Of a stretch of DNA of 64,000 nucleotides, positions 1 to 11,070 are shown piece by piece. The notes beneath the pieces were generated by a model. That model ran no database searches. It saw only the letters and a list, made by a program, of their open reading frames with translations, and was not told where the DNA came from. This DNA comes from Acholoe squamosa (lineage: Eukaryota; Annelida; Polychaeta; Phyllodocida; Polynoidae). The position numbers were made by a program, and so were the translations under genes. The stretch is from positions 53,788,080 to 53,852,079 of the forward strand of contig OX439037.1 in NCBI GenBank assembly GCA_949317995.1, written 5' to 3'. Every line of letters starts with the position of its first letter. Position 1 is the stretch's first letter.

Positions 1-203
1 CCCACCACACCCCCCCCCCTATTGATAAATAATGACCACTCGCTAACTGCTCAACCCAGTGGGTAAGTAATTGGGGAAGGTTCAGCCCTAGTTGACTCTA
101 TGTGGCTCACGACAGCTGCCTAATGACTTACAGAAGTAAAAAGGATGACTGATAGAGGCAGTTCCAGCAGCGAAGTAGCAGTAGAAAGTAGTGACCCCAT
201 TCC

Positions 204-450
204 CAGTGGGGTGTTTCAGAAGCAGGTAATGTTTACAACCGGTCATAAGGAGATATGATAGCAGTTTTAATAGTGATTGTAGGCTTATAACTGCATGTGT
301 TTCTAAAGCATTACCATTATCTTACTGTGTCTATAACTATATGACTGGCGAGAGATGATAATGGTTGCAGTTGTAAGTTTAGAATCTAACAGTTTTAGAA
401 ACAGATATTTAATGTTCATTATCACGTCCGGCTTCTGAAACACCCCACTG
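204..450. mobile_element. 245-bp TIR element, copy 1
   Basis: The element starts CAGTGGGGTGTTTCAGAAGC and ends with its reverse complement (GCTTCTGAAACACCCCACTG). It has no coding capacity. The CAGTG terminus would suit a hAT-like non-autonomous element, but no 8-bp target duplication was seen, so the superfamily is open. Confidence 0.8.
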
Positions 451-498
451 GGGCAATACCTGGAGGCAGAACCCACTGATACAAATGTATACTCCTGA

Positions 499-743
499 CA
501 GTGGGGTGTTTCAGAAGCAGGTAAAGTTTACAACCGGTCATAAGGAGATATGATAGCAGTTTTAATGGTGATTGTAGGCTTATAACTGCATGTGTTTCTA
601 AAGCATTACCATTACCTTACTGTGTCTATAACTATATGACTGGCGAGAGATGATAATGGTTGCAGTTGTAAGTTTAGAATCTAACAGTTTTAGAAACAGA
701 TATTTAATGTTCATTATCATGTCTGGCTTCTGAAACACCCCAC
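499..743. mobile_element. 245-bp TIR element, copy 2
   Basis: This is a direct-orientation copy of the element 48 bp upstream, differing by roughly five bases over its length. The 3' terminus lacks the last few bases of the TIR (CCCCACAGG instead of CCCCACTGGGG). Confidence 0.8.
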
Positions 744-1508
744 AGGTCACGGGTTGTAGCTATCTGTAGGGAGTCCTCAGATGGCTGGGCATTACGTAAC
801 TTTAAAAGGTGTATGGATGATTGATGACTCGAAGTGACTTGGCCCATAATATGTCGTGCAGCCGACAAGACCCGAGGTCTTCATCATTATTTCTCGATAT
901 TTTCAGAACTGGTAGATGTCAATAGAATTGCCTGCTGGTGCAGGTATAGTCGGAATGCTTTGATTTGACTTGATATTCGCTCACTTGGTGGTTAGAACCC
1001 CACTGTACAAAGGGAGTTGTGGATGCAGCCCGGGGATGCAGGCATAAATGCGGCATGTATGCCCTATTACGGAGAGTGGTCCGGACCGGTACCTTACCCT
1101 ATCACACCTTGTATTTGATACACGGATTAAAAGGAAGGGGGGGGGGTGTACGGAGAGTTGGTCAAGGCAGTGAGGAGGGGAGAAAATGGGGGCAGAAGAG
1201 AGCAAGGCAGGTATGGGGTAGGGAAGGAAAGGTGGACATTAAAGAGGGAGCGAGGGAGAAGTGTGGGGTCTAGGTCAGGAAAGGCAGGCAGCAAGGCAAG
1301 GGTGTCATGAGGGAGGCATGTATATGGGCACTTATACCACGATTTTGGGACTTCCGGTGCTGATATGTGCATATCACCCGTGCATTATTCTGCATATACC
1401 ACCCATGTGCATTTTTGAAATTTTTGGTATATACTTTTTCGGGGGAAAGTTGGGAAATGTGTGGCAGACATACAAATTCAGTCTCGCCATTGTTTCAATG
1501 TGAAAAAT
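744..1508. other. Non-coding; purine-rich tract 1130-1315
   Basis: No gene is recognised. Bases 1130-1315 on the + strand are strongly G/A-biased and include a 10-G run; the short ORFs here are composition artefacts. Confidence 0.6.
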
Positions 1509-1585
1509 CGCCCCAACTCGTAGGAGAATTGAACCCCGGCCGCAGTGCTGGTTGGCGAGGACGTTAGCCATAGCGCCACACTGAA
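1509..1585 (-). repeat. tRNA-derived SINE head
   Basis: Read on the - strand, TGGCGCTATGGCTAAC (about 1563-1578) resembles a Pol III box A and GGTTCAATTCT (1525-1535) a box B, at tRNA-like spacing. The phrase GGCTAAC...GGTTCAATTC is typical of invertebrate tRNA-derived SINEs. The body and 3' end were not delimited. Confidence 0.55.
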
Positions 1586-1623
1586 TGGTGATGAAATCCA
1601 ATGCGAAAGTAAATAAATTCTTA

Positions 1624-2066
1624 CCTGTAGCGGTAGTCCTGTGTCTACACCCACTGTTCGTATTGAATCAAACCATGACATGTCCAGATATTAAAAAGAA
1701 TACATCCTTAGATAGTCTAGATGATCCCTCCATGCCAAATGAGTCCATAATAGTAACAATAAAGAAGAATCCATTGATTTTTCCATCGTATGCGAGTCGG
1801 GGTCCAGCCATTCCCACCCGCCTCCTTGTCCGACGAAAGTGTGTCAGTGGATGTGGATATAGGTCAACTTCTCGCCATACAAGAAAGACGCTGAAAATTT
1901 CGGACCAGTTTGAAAAATCAATGGATTCGCCTTTATTTTAAATATATTGGACATAATAAGTATGGAGGGATCATCAAGACTATCTAAGGATATGAACCTG
2001 TTAATTTCTCGATTTGTCATGGTTTGATTCAATACGAAAAGTGAGTGTAAACACAGCAGTACCTCT
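1624..2066. repeat. Old imperfect inverted repeat (arms about 150-170 bp)
   Basis: The segment 1630-1790 reappears reverse-complemented at about 1915-2062, sharing blocks such as GTATTGAATCAAACCATGAC and CTTAGATAGTC. The arms have diverged by roughly a quarter and are separated by about 120 bp. The overlapping ORFs on both strands look alike only because the arms are homologous. This could be two inverted copies of one repeat or an old foldback. Confidence 0.65.
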
Positions 2067-2133
2067 CCCGGCAAGGAACAAAAACAATGGCTTCGCACAG
2101 AGCAACCCGGGCTGTATCGCTTGCACTTACAAA

Positions 2134-2167
2134 ATGTCTTCTCGTGGCTATATTCTTTGGATCTCAG
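2134..2167 (+). CDS. NELL: Candidate NELL exon 1 (signal peptide start)
   Basis: An ATG with A at -3 opens a 34-nt coding stretch (MSSRGYILWIS) that ends at a perfect donor, CAG|GTAAGA. It leaves one base of a codon, which is exactly the phase exon 2 needs. Joined to exon 2 it reads MSSRGYILWIS-VVSAHYF: a basic start, a hydrophobic core, and a V-S-A site that fits the signal-peptidase -3/-1 rule just before the conserved mature N-terminus. In vertebrate NELL1 the first intron likewise falls at the end of the signal peptide. Against it: short ORFs ending at GTAAG arise by chance, and an upstream out-of-frame ATG at 2087 lies in a stronger Kozak context. The true first exon could be elsewhere or upstream of the window. 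Confidence 0.4.
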
Positions 2168-2199
2168 GTAAGAAATTAATACAAAATGGAGGAAATGGT

Positions 2200-2338
2200 G
2201 GTATAAACCTAATAGAAGATGGATATTGGGGCCCACGGGTAGGATATGCTGGATATACCCTCACTGCTCCGCGGCTCGGGTATATCCAGCATGTCCTACC
2301 CTAGGGCCCCGATATCCATCATCTATGAGCTTAATACC
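2200..2338. repeat. Palindromic element, about 61-bp arms, 16-bp loop
   Basis: Arms 2200-2260 and 2277-2338 are inverted copies with few mismatches. The innermost part, GCTGGATATACCC, is perfect. It lies just downstream of the candidate exon 1 donor and could form a strong hairpin in pre-mRNA. Confidence 0.8.
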
Positions 2339-5300
2339 AGTAAGGTTTAAGACACGACATGAGCATGTGAAGAGGGTGCGAGTCACAGAGGATGTCATGG
2401 CGAACAGTCTCGGTTGGCCTGGGAGAACTTGTAGAAAATTACATTTAAAAGGACCGGCTGGGAATGGAGTATGGCTATTACTAAATGGAGTGCTAGGTCG
2501 GGGTGAGGCAATAGGTATATTGGGTACAAAAGTAGAAGTTGAAATTCCAAAGGCCTTGATCAAAGACAAACTCAATAAAAGGGTACCTATAGAGTAGGTG
2601 GACAGGTAGGTGGACGTGTGGCTGTGTATAGAACTTTTGGTGCACATTCTAGTGTCAAGTGGTTGGGCTCTAAACAAGACAGAGATGAATTAGGAGGCTG
2701 GCCGCTGGGGGCGTCCCAGTCACATATCCACCCCACCTGACGCACATGCGCAATTGAGGCTGCGAGCTGCAGATCCTGAAGTGGTTCTTGATTGTAGTCA
2801 CTTAAATACATCAATGGGGGCTTTGTCAGCATGGCCGCACGTCATAATAAGCACAGCTATCTCTAAACTGCACCACTAATAGATTACCTGCAAGGCCACC
2901 TGGTCTCTACCTGAGGGCCGGGTATGCTCAGGTTGACAACCATCTGGAGGCCAAAAGGCAGCGAAATTCCTTGGGGTCTTCTCCATTGCACTCTCACTTA
3001 CTATTAGACTACGTTATCTTGATAGGATTCTATCTTTGCACAATAAGTCTGCCACTCAGTCGGTGGATAGAGTTTCTAGAGTCTGATTTGAAACAGATAG
3101 ATTATATATTTGTTATCCTGCTACGATGTAAAGGGTGAACTCGAGCTGCCTTTTGTGGACCTTGGCAAAAGGTGACTGCGTGACGGATTATGATTATGGT
3201 CTATATGTTTTTGTCCTCTGACACTTACCTTTCAGCACGTCTACCTCACATGGAGTCGACATTATGCTCCAGCTCTCAGCTTGGTTATATATTTATCCTG
3301 AAGAAGCCAATAATCAGAGTCAAATTTGCTATTTTGAAAAGCAGTGCTTGTCAAGATGGTTATCAGGCCATTTGCCTGCGGCCAGAGAAACAGGCGGTAA
3401 TGGAGTGACGGACTGGGTGGGGTGAGAGAAAGACTGGGGGGTCTGAATATAGGAGAAAACAGTGCAAAACTATCACAGTGTTTGTACCATAATGTCCAAT
3501 CTTCAGTTCACCCTTCACCCGTTAATATGCGCTCATATGATGAATAGCTTTTACGAGCAATGGTGTAAAATGGGCATCTCGACTACGGTATATATGATGG
3601 CAGATCCAGCACCTATAATGTATGCCCTAGCTCCCATTACATACACATACCAACAACCACAGGTGACAAAGGACCGTGCTGTCCTAGTACCACCTTTACA
3701 AGTCTGTCATCAGCCAAGCCGAACCGAAATGAGACGTTAACATGTGCCTAATTATGCGGAACAGGAAAGCAGGATTAGATGCAAAATAGGTGAAGAAGAG
3801 GTGGTAGTAGTAATCCACAAGGATGAACACTACCAGATGTAATTGAACGCCAACTACTTTTCTATAACTTTTCTAAACCCCATCCTCGTGTTGATTTTTT
3901 CCACGTGTTTAGAGATGACCTTTAGGGTGGAGGAATCTTAGAGTTGGCACAGGTAAGGATTGAGTGGGTGGTTACCCCAACGAGCCCTATCTGAGTTTGT
4001 GCCAACTGAGTTCCCTCATGGACAGAGTTGAAAATAGGTTTTAATACCAAAACCAACAAGATCTGCTCTCCATCCATCTGTTCGCAGACCTTATTGAAGA
4101 CGAGCAGCTGTACTGACGGGAATAACTCCACTTGGGATTGGAAGGGAAATATTTCCATCATAGTTTACAAATATGAGTCAGTTTAGCTATTTGCTAAGGA
4201 CCCTGGATTGCCATTACCAATATTATGGAGCAACAATGGGGCGTTGACTTTCAATTTGAATCCTCATCAAAGTTTACTGCAAAATATTTCTTTGTCTTCT
4301 GAGTCAATTCGTGGGGGTGGCAAACAATTGCTCTACTATCTTTCAGTAATCTAGTCCAAGTCCAAAAGTATGGAGTACATATTCATGAGATATGCCAGTG
4401 GGCGTTTCCAGAACTTCCTCGTACTAAGAAATGTAACAACTCGTGTAGGGAATATATGATGCCATTTTCCAGCACCAGTCTTGGGCCATGGTTCATCTTC
4501 TCCTGCCAGAATTCTTTTATCGCCCTCCTAGGTTCCAACCCATCCATTACCACCAGCCTGGCCGTGAACCCTAATTCTCTCCTCACCCTGGAGCACCCCT
4601 AGGGCCGTCCTGACCCAGCTGGGGTATGTAGGTGGGCAGGTAGTCGGTGTAGGCCCCCAGGTACCCTGAGGTATGTACCCTCAGGTGAGCATGTCGGAGC
4701 TGGCTCTCTTTGCTAAACACTTAGACCCCGGCGGTGTAGGTATTTCCTACTCACCTGTCCAAGCCTGGTCCTTGTGATTCTGAAATTATGTGCAAAACAC
4801 ATTACAGCTCACATTTACAATACAATTTTAATATAATAACTAGTTTTGTACACCCGCAGACATCTTGGACTAATATCTACAGGACTTAGGCCATCTTAGG
4901 AAGTAGACCCGGGGAAGTAGATCAATATTTCTCACGCTGACCTCATAGTTTCATGACCTTCAAGGCTAAAGCCAATCACTGGAAAGATTACATGAATTAT
5001 AAACGTCATGATAAAGGTTGATTAATGTATAGAATCCAGAAATATTACATATTGGTGCAGAGAGAAATATAAACTTTAATATGCACTTTAACTATTACTT
5101 TCCCTGTCATCACAATGGTTCATGCCTCTTTTATCTATCATTTGCTGAATGCGTCTGAAGTGGCATTTGCATAAGCTATAAATCAGACTGATAGGCCTAT
5201 CTGAAAAAATATATATATAGGTTAATGTTTTATTTGCTGTTCCCTGGTTTTACTTTGTCATCACCACCTCTGTAGGTGCCGTTCCCCACGTGACGATGAA

Positions 5301-6647
5301 GCTAGCATGGTTAGCATCAGGAAACAGACAGGGACTGTGGATCCACCCCGTTCCGCAAGAATTAAGTGATTAGACGTGCGCGGGTCGTGTCTTTGTTACT
5401 CAAGTGCTTACACTAGAAACACTGCTGGTGTACAAATAGACGCCCTGCCTGCCGGGAGGGTGCGCCACCCCTCTGACCTTGACCTCCCTGGATTGGCTGC
5501 AGGCGCCGCTGAGTTACAAGAACGTTGTTTCTCTAACGGCGGCAGTCGTGGGTTACTGTTGCGTATACTGTACCACTATTTCACATTGTCTTTTGAAGCT
5601 CCCATTTTGTCCCTGTAGACGGTTGCCTTTAAAGTTTAAAGATTATAGGAGGAGCTTAGGGAGTGGTCATTTTTTATCAACAGGTGAGGGGGTGGTAGGT
5701 TTGAGGGGCGGTGTAAATGTTTTAGACCTCTCCCGAGGGGTGGGGCTAAAAAAGATTCGACCCCTCTTGAGGGTATTATACCTATCCCATACTCAGCAGC
5801 TGTGCATCGCTTTTTTATGCTCATGCTGCTGAATACATAGCACTGAACTCAATACTATACAATATGATATCATGCAGATTCCTATGGACAATCAAGGACT
5901 GTGGCTTTGAGGCATCCCCCAGACCGGCCTGGGACAGACACAAGTACATGTAGGCCCTACTGAGTGCCAACGTGAGTCAATGAAGACTGCCATGATGACC
6001 CCAACACCCTATACTACTAGGAGGAATTAGCTGTGGGTCAAGGTCATGTGGATGAGCAGATATTCTAAGGACTAGAACTGCATGAGCATCTGTGAGGTCC
6101 ATATTAACTCACGTGGACCTTTATAATGCTCTACTCCTGTCTGAAGTATATATAAATTTCTAAGAATGAGTTCTCTCCTCTGCCGATCATGTACAAGCAT
6201 CGCATATTAAAGCCTTGGTAATTTTTCGTCAAATAATAAAGCAGGTCAGTAAGGAAAATAGAGAATTCATCGATAGAAAAGGCACAGATTATGGGTCTCG
6301 TATGATTGCTGAGTATAGTTCAGCCATGTGTTCTGTAAGGTATGATATATCTCAAATATCTTTTATCTTCTTTTTATACATCAACATTCTATAAAACAAT
6401 ACAACTGTAGAATAGTGTACGTACAGAGCTCACATGCGGAAAGGGTACCTAGGGGAAAGTCTACATTTCTTTTACATGTGTAATCCAATACATTTCCCAA
6501 GTATCACCTTGCTACCCTTGGTATGTCTACTTTTCAGAAGTAGTGTTTTTCTACACCTTTACACTGCTTCAACAGTCCATCACCCAGTTCCACCCTGTGC
6601 TCCCTCCCACCCCTCAAAATACACCTTCTTCACGGCTATATCTCTTA
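2339..6647. other. Intronic sequence, mostly unique
   Basis: No gene or clear transposon boundary is recognised. A G-rich repeat-like patch lies at 5640-5790 (GGAGTGGTCATTTTTTATC followed by GGGG runs). ORFs on both strands are short and lack family resemblance. Confidence 0.5.
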
Positions 6648-7122
6648 GGGGGCATCCATTAATTATGTACGCACATTTTTGCCAAAAATAGACCCCCCAC
6701 CCCCTCTGTTGCACCATGTATGCATTTGGACTACCCCCTCCCCCTATACGTTCATACTCAAACCACATTGACCCCCCGCCCCTCTTCCTTTCCTGCATGC
6801 AAGGAAATATTCCTTTGTACTCTGGTATGTAAATGTGTATGCATACTATGAATGTATACCCTTTATTCTTGTAGCTTTGGTGAATCTTTCAATCTGGGGT
6901 GGGGGTGTTCACTGCAGTCAGCATGATTATTTTGTAAGCTAACAAAGAGACCTACCATCACCCCCCCCCCAAAAAAAAAAGCCCCAATTCTCCTAAATTA
7001 TTAGGCCATATGCGTACATACTCAAAGCCCATGACCCCCCTCCCCCACCCTGTATGCATCTGTACGCATTTGGCTTGACCCCCCACCCCCTCTTGATGCG
7101 TACATAATTAGTGGATGCCCCC
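6648..7122. mobile_element. GGGGGCATCC-ended TIR element
   Basis: Terminal inverted repeats GGGGGCATCCATTAATTATG and GGATGCCCCC (with CATAATTAGT inside the right end) are flanked on both sides by TTA. Internally there are inverted GACCCCCC/C-rich tracts next to each TIR and a C10/A10 run at 6961-6980. The general form recalls ISL2EU/PIF-type non-autonomous elements (short TA-containing target, C-tract subterminal blocks), but assignment is tentative. There is no coding capacity. Confidence 0.75.
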
Positions 7123-7996
7123 TTAGCCTCTCGTTTCACATGGCTGTCTCTATCCCTCAACCATTCTACTTTGTACCTGCATCTTACTATCGAATCTACT
7201 TCTACTATGTAGTCGGTGAACATGTTGTTCTGGGTGAACGACGGTGGTGAAGCCTATAATTCCCTGTATATGTTTAGGTGATGATTGTGATAAGTATTAA
7301 CCTTGTTTTGCAGAGAAGTTATGCATTATATAGCCTGGAATGGATACACATCCAAAAGGGGATACACTCCGAAACTTAATTTGTTAAAGAAATGGCATAT
7401 ATGTAATATCAAGCTAAGAGAATCAGTATAGACCATAGTCCCTTAAAGGTGTATCTGCTTTTGCATATACTTTGTGCAGTTAAACCAGTCACTAGTGTGT
7501 AGAACAGAATACCAGGACAGCTGGCAGATGACTGACCTGGCCCCTACCGTGCGCTGGTATGTGATACACAAGTATAAAACCCAGCCCACCCACCCCCAGA
7601 CTCACCATCACAAAGGCAGACAGATTTATTCACCAATAATTGCGTAATAACGTCTTCTTTTAATTTGGTTTAGAATTTTAAAAAGGAAAACAATTATCAT
7701 TTCCCAAATAGATATACTGGTGTGTAGGGGACATTAGTCAGGGACAAGTGAATCTATTTTCATGCCTTCACTGTCAGAGTGGTGAACTAATAGTCTGAAA
7801 TGTTGGTGGGCTGCCAGAGATGTTCTGACACGTGTGTAACCAAAGTATGTATTTTATTTACGCACAGAAGATACTCTGTCTGTGGGAGTTCTGCTCTCCA
7901 TGCAATCTATACACACTGGTATGAGGAAGGTGGCGAAAATACTACTTAAGAATTACCACATTCTTGGATTTAGGTCTTGGATTTTCAAATTCTTTT
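7123..7996. other. Intron 1, no feature seen
   Basis: No gene, RNA or element boundary could be supported. Confidence 0.5.
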
Positions 7997-8628
7997 AGGT
8001 CGAATCCCATGATGCAATCTAACCCTGGAAAGTTCTTGCAATTTGGGAACTCTTGCAGATAGGGGGACTTGCCCTTATTGCAAATTGCAAGGCTTCTAAC
8101 ATGCCATTGCATTTTACAAATCCAACTGTTGCAATTAAACTGACCCCTCACCCTTGCAATGTAGATCTGTAAGCTGCGTTAGATTGCAATGCCATTTTCC
8201 TTGGTATTGAATTTGCAAGCTGTTGTAGGCAAGCACAGTGCAGAATGAGACCGAAATTGAACTCTGTGTGTAAATTGTACAGACATTTTGCGTACAAATT
8301 GCAGGGTATGGGGCAAGTTTAGATTACAAAGTGGGACTTAGGTTGCAAGTTGAAGTGGACCCACATCTCTATTTGTCAATGACTTTATAATTTTATTCAC
8401 ATTTCTGTAATTTGCAAGCGAATTCTGTAAATTGCAGAATGTTTAAGCAAGGGAAAATATCTAAATATAAAGATCTTAACTTCAGTGCAAATCTACAAGG
8501 GATTCCTTGCCATTAAAGCCCCCCATAGCCGTTATAGGTCTTGCAATATAAGGAAAGGGCCCCAGATTGCAATAGATGACTAAATTGCAGAAACGTTTCA
8601 GCCAAAATTGCATCGTGGGATTCGACCT
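7997..8628. mobile_element. TTGCAA-rich TIR element, copy Y1
   Basis: It begins AGGTCGAATCCCATGATGCA and ends TGCATCGTGGGATTCGACCT, an inverted pair. The body is packed with TTGCAA and TTGCAAAT-type words. It is non-coding. Direct repeat of 8893-9522. Confidence 0.8.
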
Positions 8629-8892
8629 CATAGAAATCTGTTGCAATTTGGTGTACTCCCTGCATATTGCAAGAGGTATAACAGTGACAGGGAGGTATAA
8701 TGGCAAAGAAACTCTTGCAGATCGGTAGACAAATCAAGATCTAAATACTGAGATATTGGCCCTTGCTTAAATAAAAAGTTTCTGCAATTTGCTAGATTCT
8801 GTTGCAAATTCCAGAAACTTAGGTAAACTGAAGTTCCACTTTGCAATCTAATCCTTTATCCTGTGTTGCAACACAGGGTTCAACCTTATTAA
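8629..8892. mobile_element. Left part of an older TTGCAA-family element
   Basis: This matches 10266-10500 closely (CTGTTGCAATTTGGTGTACT shared), but its own 5' end is replaced by Y1 and it runs into Y2. It ends in GGTTCAACCTT, a family-like terminus, so it may itself be a mosaic. Confidence 0.6.
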
Positions 8893-9522
8893 AGGTCGAA
8901 TCCCACAATGCAATCTAACCCTGGAAAGTTCTTGCAATTTGGGAACTCTTGCAAATAGGGAGACTTGCCTTTATTGCAAATTGCAAGGCTTCTAACATGC
9001 CACTGCATTTTACAAATCCGACTGTTGCAATTGAACTGACCCCTCACCCTTGCAATGTAGATCTGTAAGCTGCATTAAATTACAATGCCATTCCTCTTGA
9101 TATTGAATTTGCAAGCTGTTGTAGGTAAGCACAGTGCAGAATGAGACCAAAATTGAACTCTGTGTGTAATTTATACAGACATTTTGCATACAAATTGCAG
9201 GGTATTGATCAAGTTTAGATTGCAAAGTGGGACTTGGGTTGCATGTTAAAGTGAACACACACCCCTATTTGTCAATGATTTTATTCACATTTCTGTAAAT
9301 TGCAAGCAAATTCTGTAAATTGCAGAAACTTTTCACTTAAGCAAGGGAAAATATCTAAATATAAAGATTGTAACTTCAGTGCAAATCTACAAGGGATTCC
9401 TTGCCATTAAAGCCCCCCGTAGCTGTTATAGGTCTTGCAATATAAGGAGAGAGCCCCAAATTGCAACAGATGACTAAATTGCAGAAACTTTTCAGCCAAA
9501 ATTGCATCGTGAGATTTGACCT
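8893..9522. mobile_element. TTGCAA-rich TIR element, copy Y2
   Basis: It starts AGGTCGAATCCCACAATGCA and ends ATCGTGAGATTTGACCT. It is 630 bp, about the length of Y1 and highly similar throughout, in the same orientation. It separates two segments that are joined in the copy at 10221-10787, which suggests it inserted into an older relative. Confidence 0.8.
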
Positions 9523-9794
9523 AATCTGATTATACACTGTTATTATCAATATTAGCTTGCAATTTCAATATCAAATGGAATGGCATAGCAATTTGCACAA
9601 GCTTACTTGTTGCATAGGGTCTATACTGCAAGGCTAGCAGGCCATTTCTATTGCAACAGTGGGATTTGGAAATGGCAATAGTGTGCTAGAGTCCTTGCAA
9701 TTCGCAGTACATGTATAGGCAAGGCTCCTAATTTGCAAGATATCCCAAATTGCAGAATCTTTTGAGGCATAGATCTCATCATGGGATTCAACCT
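9523..9794. mobile_element. Right part of the older TTGCAA-family element
   Basis: This matches 10515-10787 (TTAGCTTGCAATT, GGCCATTTC, CAACAGTGGGATTTGG, ending ATGGGATTCAACCT). It lies 200 bp upstream of NELL exon 2. Confidence 0.7.
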
Positions 9795-9994
9795 TACAGG
9801 CATTAATGCCATGTACAGTTCTAAACTGTTCTTAACCAGTAACATATAAAGTATTTTAATTGATTTCTTCCAGAAGTTGCAAGGTAGTTCCCCAATCTTT
9901 CCCATTACCATGTGAGGATTCCAATGCTAAGGTACATTGCAAACCAAGGTGGTCCTCTTAAATGCATCTCACTGTCGATTCTTGTCTGTTTCAG

Positions 9995-10126
9995 TTGTGA
10001 GTGCTCACTACTTTGACTCGCCCTCATTCATCGATCTCATGCAGCATGTGGCAGGAAACGCCTCCGGCCAAGCACTGACACCCATTCCAGGTTCTAATGG
10101 TCATTCCACAGCTTACAACCTCCAAG
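9995..10126 (+). CDS. NELL: NELL exon 2, mature N-terminus
   Basis: The acceptor is a strong pyrimidine tract ending TTTCAG and the donor is AAG|GTGAGT; both flanking introns are phase 1. The peptide VVSAHYFDSPSFIDLMQHV followed by a PGSNGHSTAYNLQ segment aligns with the vertebrate NELL start, where IDVLTEL and a PG-x-HN-x-TKAFLFQ segment lie just after the signal peptide. The exon sits between clusters of TTGCAA-rich transposable elements, with only 200 bp of ordinary sequence upstream and about 94 bp downstream. Reading this frame upstream of 9995 gives no plausible start, so a separate first exon is needed. Confidence 0.8.
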
Positions 10127-10220
10127 GTGAGTCCTCTAAACCATGAACTTGGTCCTTTAAGCAAAGCAGCATGCCTTCACGCTCTATGTCCATTTGTCAT
10201 CAACTCCATAATGGCTTATA

Positions 10221-10787
10221 AGGTCAAATCCCAAAATGCAATTTTCACAGAAAAGTTTCTGCAATATAGAGATCTGTTGCAATTTGGTGTACTCCCTGCA
10301 TATTACAAGAGGTATAACAGTGACAGGGAGGTAAAATTGCAAGGAAACTCTTGCAGAATGGTAGAGAAATCAAGATATAAATATTTAGATATTTGCCCTT
10401 GCTTAGACATGAAGGTATGCTTGTCCCCTTCAATTTGTAATCCAAGTTCCACATTGCAATCAAATTGCTTATCCTATGTTGCAATTTCATCTGCATAAAC
10501 TATACACAGACTATATTCTTAATCTACTTGTACACTGGGGTTGCCAAAATTAGCTTGCAATTGCAATATCAAAAAGAATGAGATAGCAATTTTCACAAAG
10601 CTTACTTTTCTCATAGGGTATATATTGCAAGGCTGGGAGGCCATTTCCATTGCAACAGTGGGATTTGGGAATTGCAATAGTGTGCTAGAATCCTTGCAAT
10701 TTGCAGTACAGGTAAGGCTCCTAATTTGCAAGATTTCCCAAATTGCAGAATCTTTTGAGGGATGGATCTCATCATGGGATTCAACCT
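10221..10787. mobile_element. TTGCAA-family TIR element, uninterrupted copy
   Basis: It starts AGGTCAAATCCCAAAATGCA and ends TCATGGGATTCAACCT. Its inner parts match 8629-8892 and 9523-9794 in order, giving the reference layout of the interrupted copy. It begins 94 bp downstream of NELL exon 2. Confidence 0.75.
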
Positions 10788-11070
10788 ATATGTATGATAC
10801 GATTGTGTGGATGCAGCACGGGCGATATACTTTTGAAGACTGCATTTATGTATCATGTGGCAAAAGGGCACAGAAATAAAGCAATGTTCATGTGGTCCTC
10901 AATTCCTTCTGGACCACAAAGCGCATTAATGTATTATGCGGATCCTCTGGGGATGATACACCCTCGAAGGTTCAAGCTGATGCTCCAATGTATTGCCAGT
11001 AGAACGGTCAGCACTGCGTTGTGCACTATGACCAAAATACTTTCATGACATGCTCAGATCGTATAGTATA

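Noticed and set aside
1585-1941. 118-codon + strand ORF with a hydrophobic start
   Set aside because: Lies in an inverted repeat arm whose partner gives the same look on the other strand; no splice link to NELL.
9937-10146. Single 69-codon ORF starting at 9937
   Set aside because: Only 9995-10126 is coding; upstream and downstream parts are intron, shown by the acceptor, donor and homology.
7997-10787. CRISPR-like or satellite array
   Set aside because: Repeats are TIR-bounded elements with scattered hexamers, not evenly spaced direct repeats; the genome is eukaryotic.
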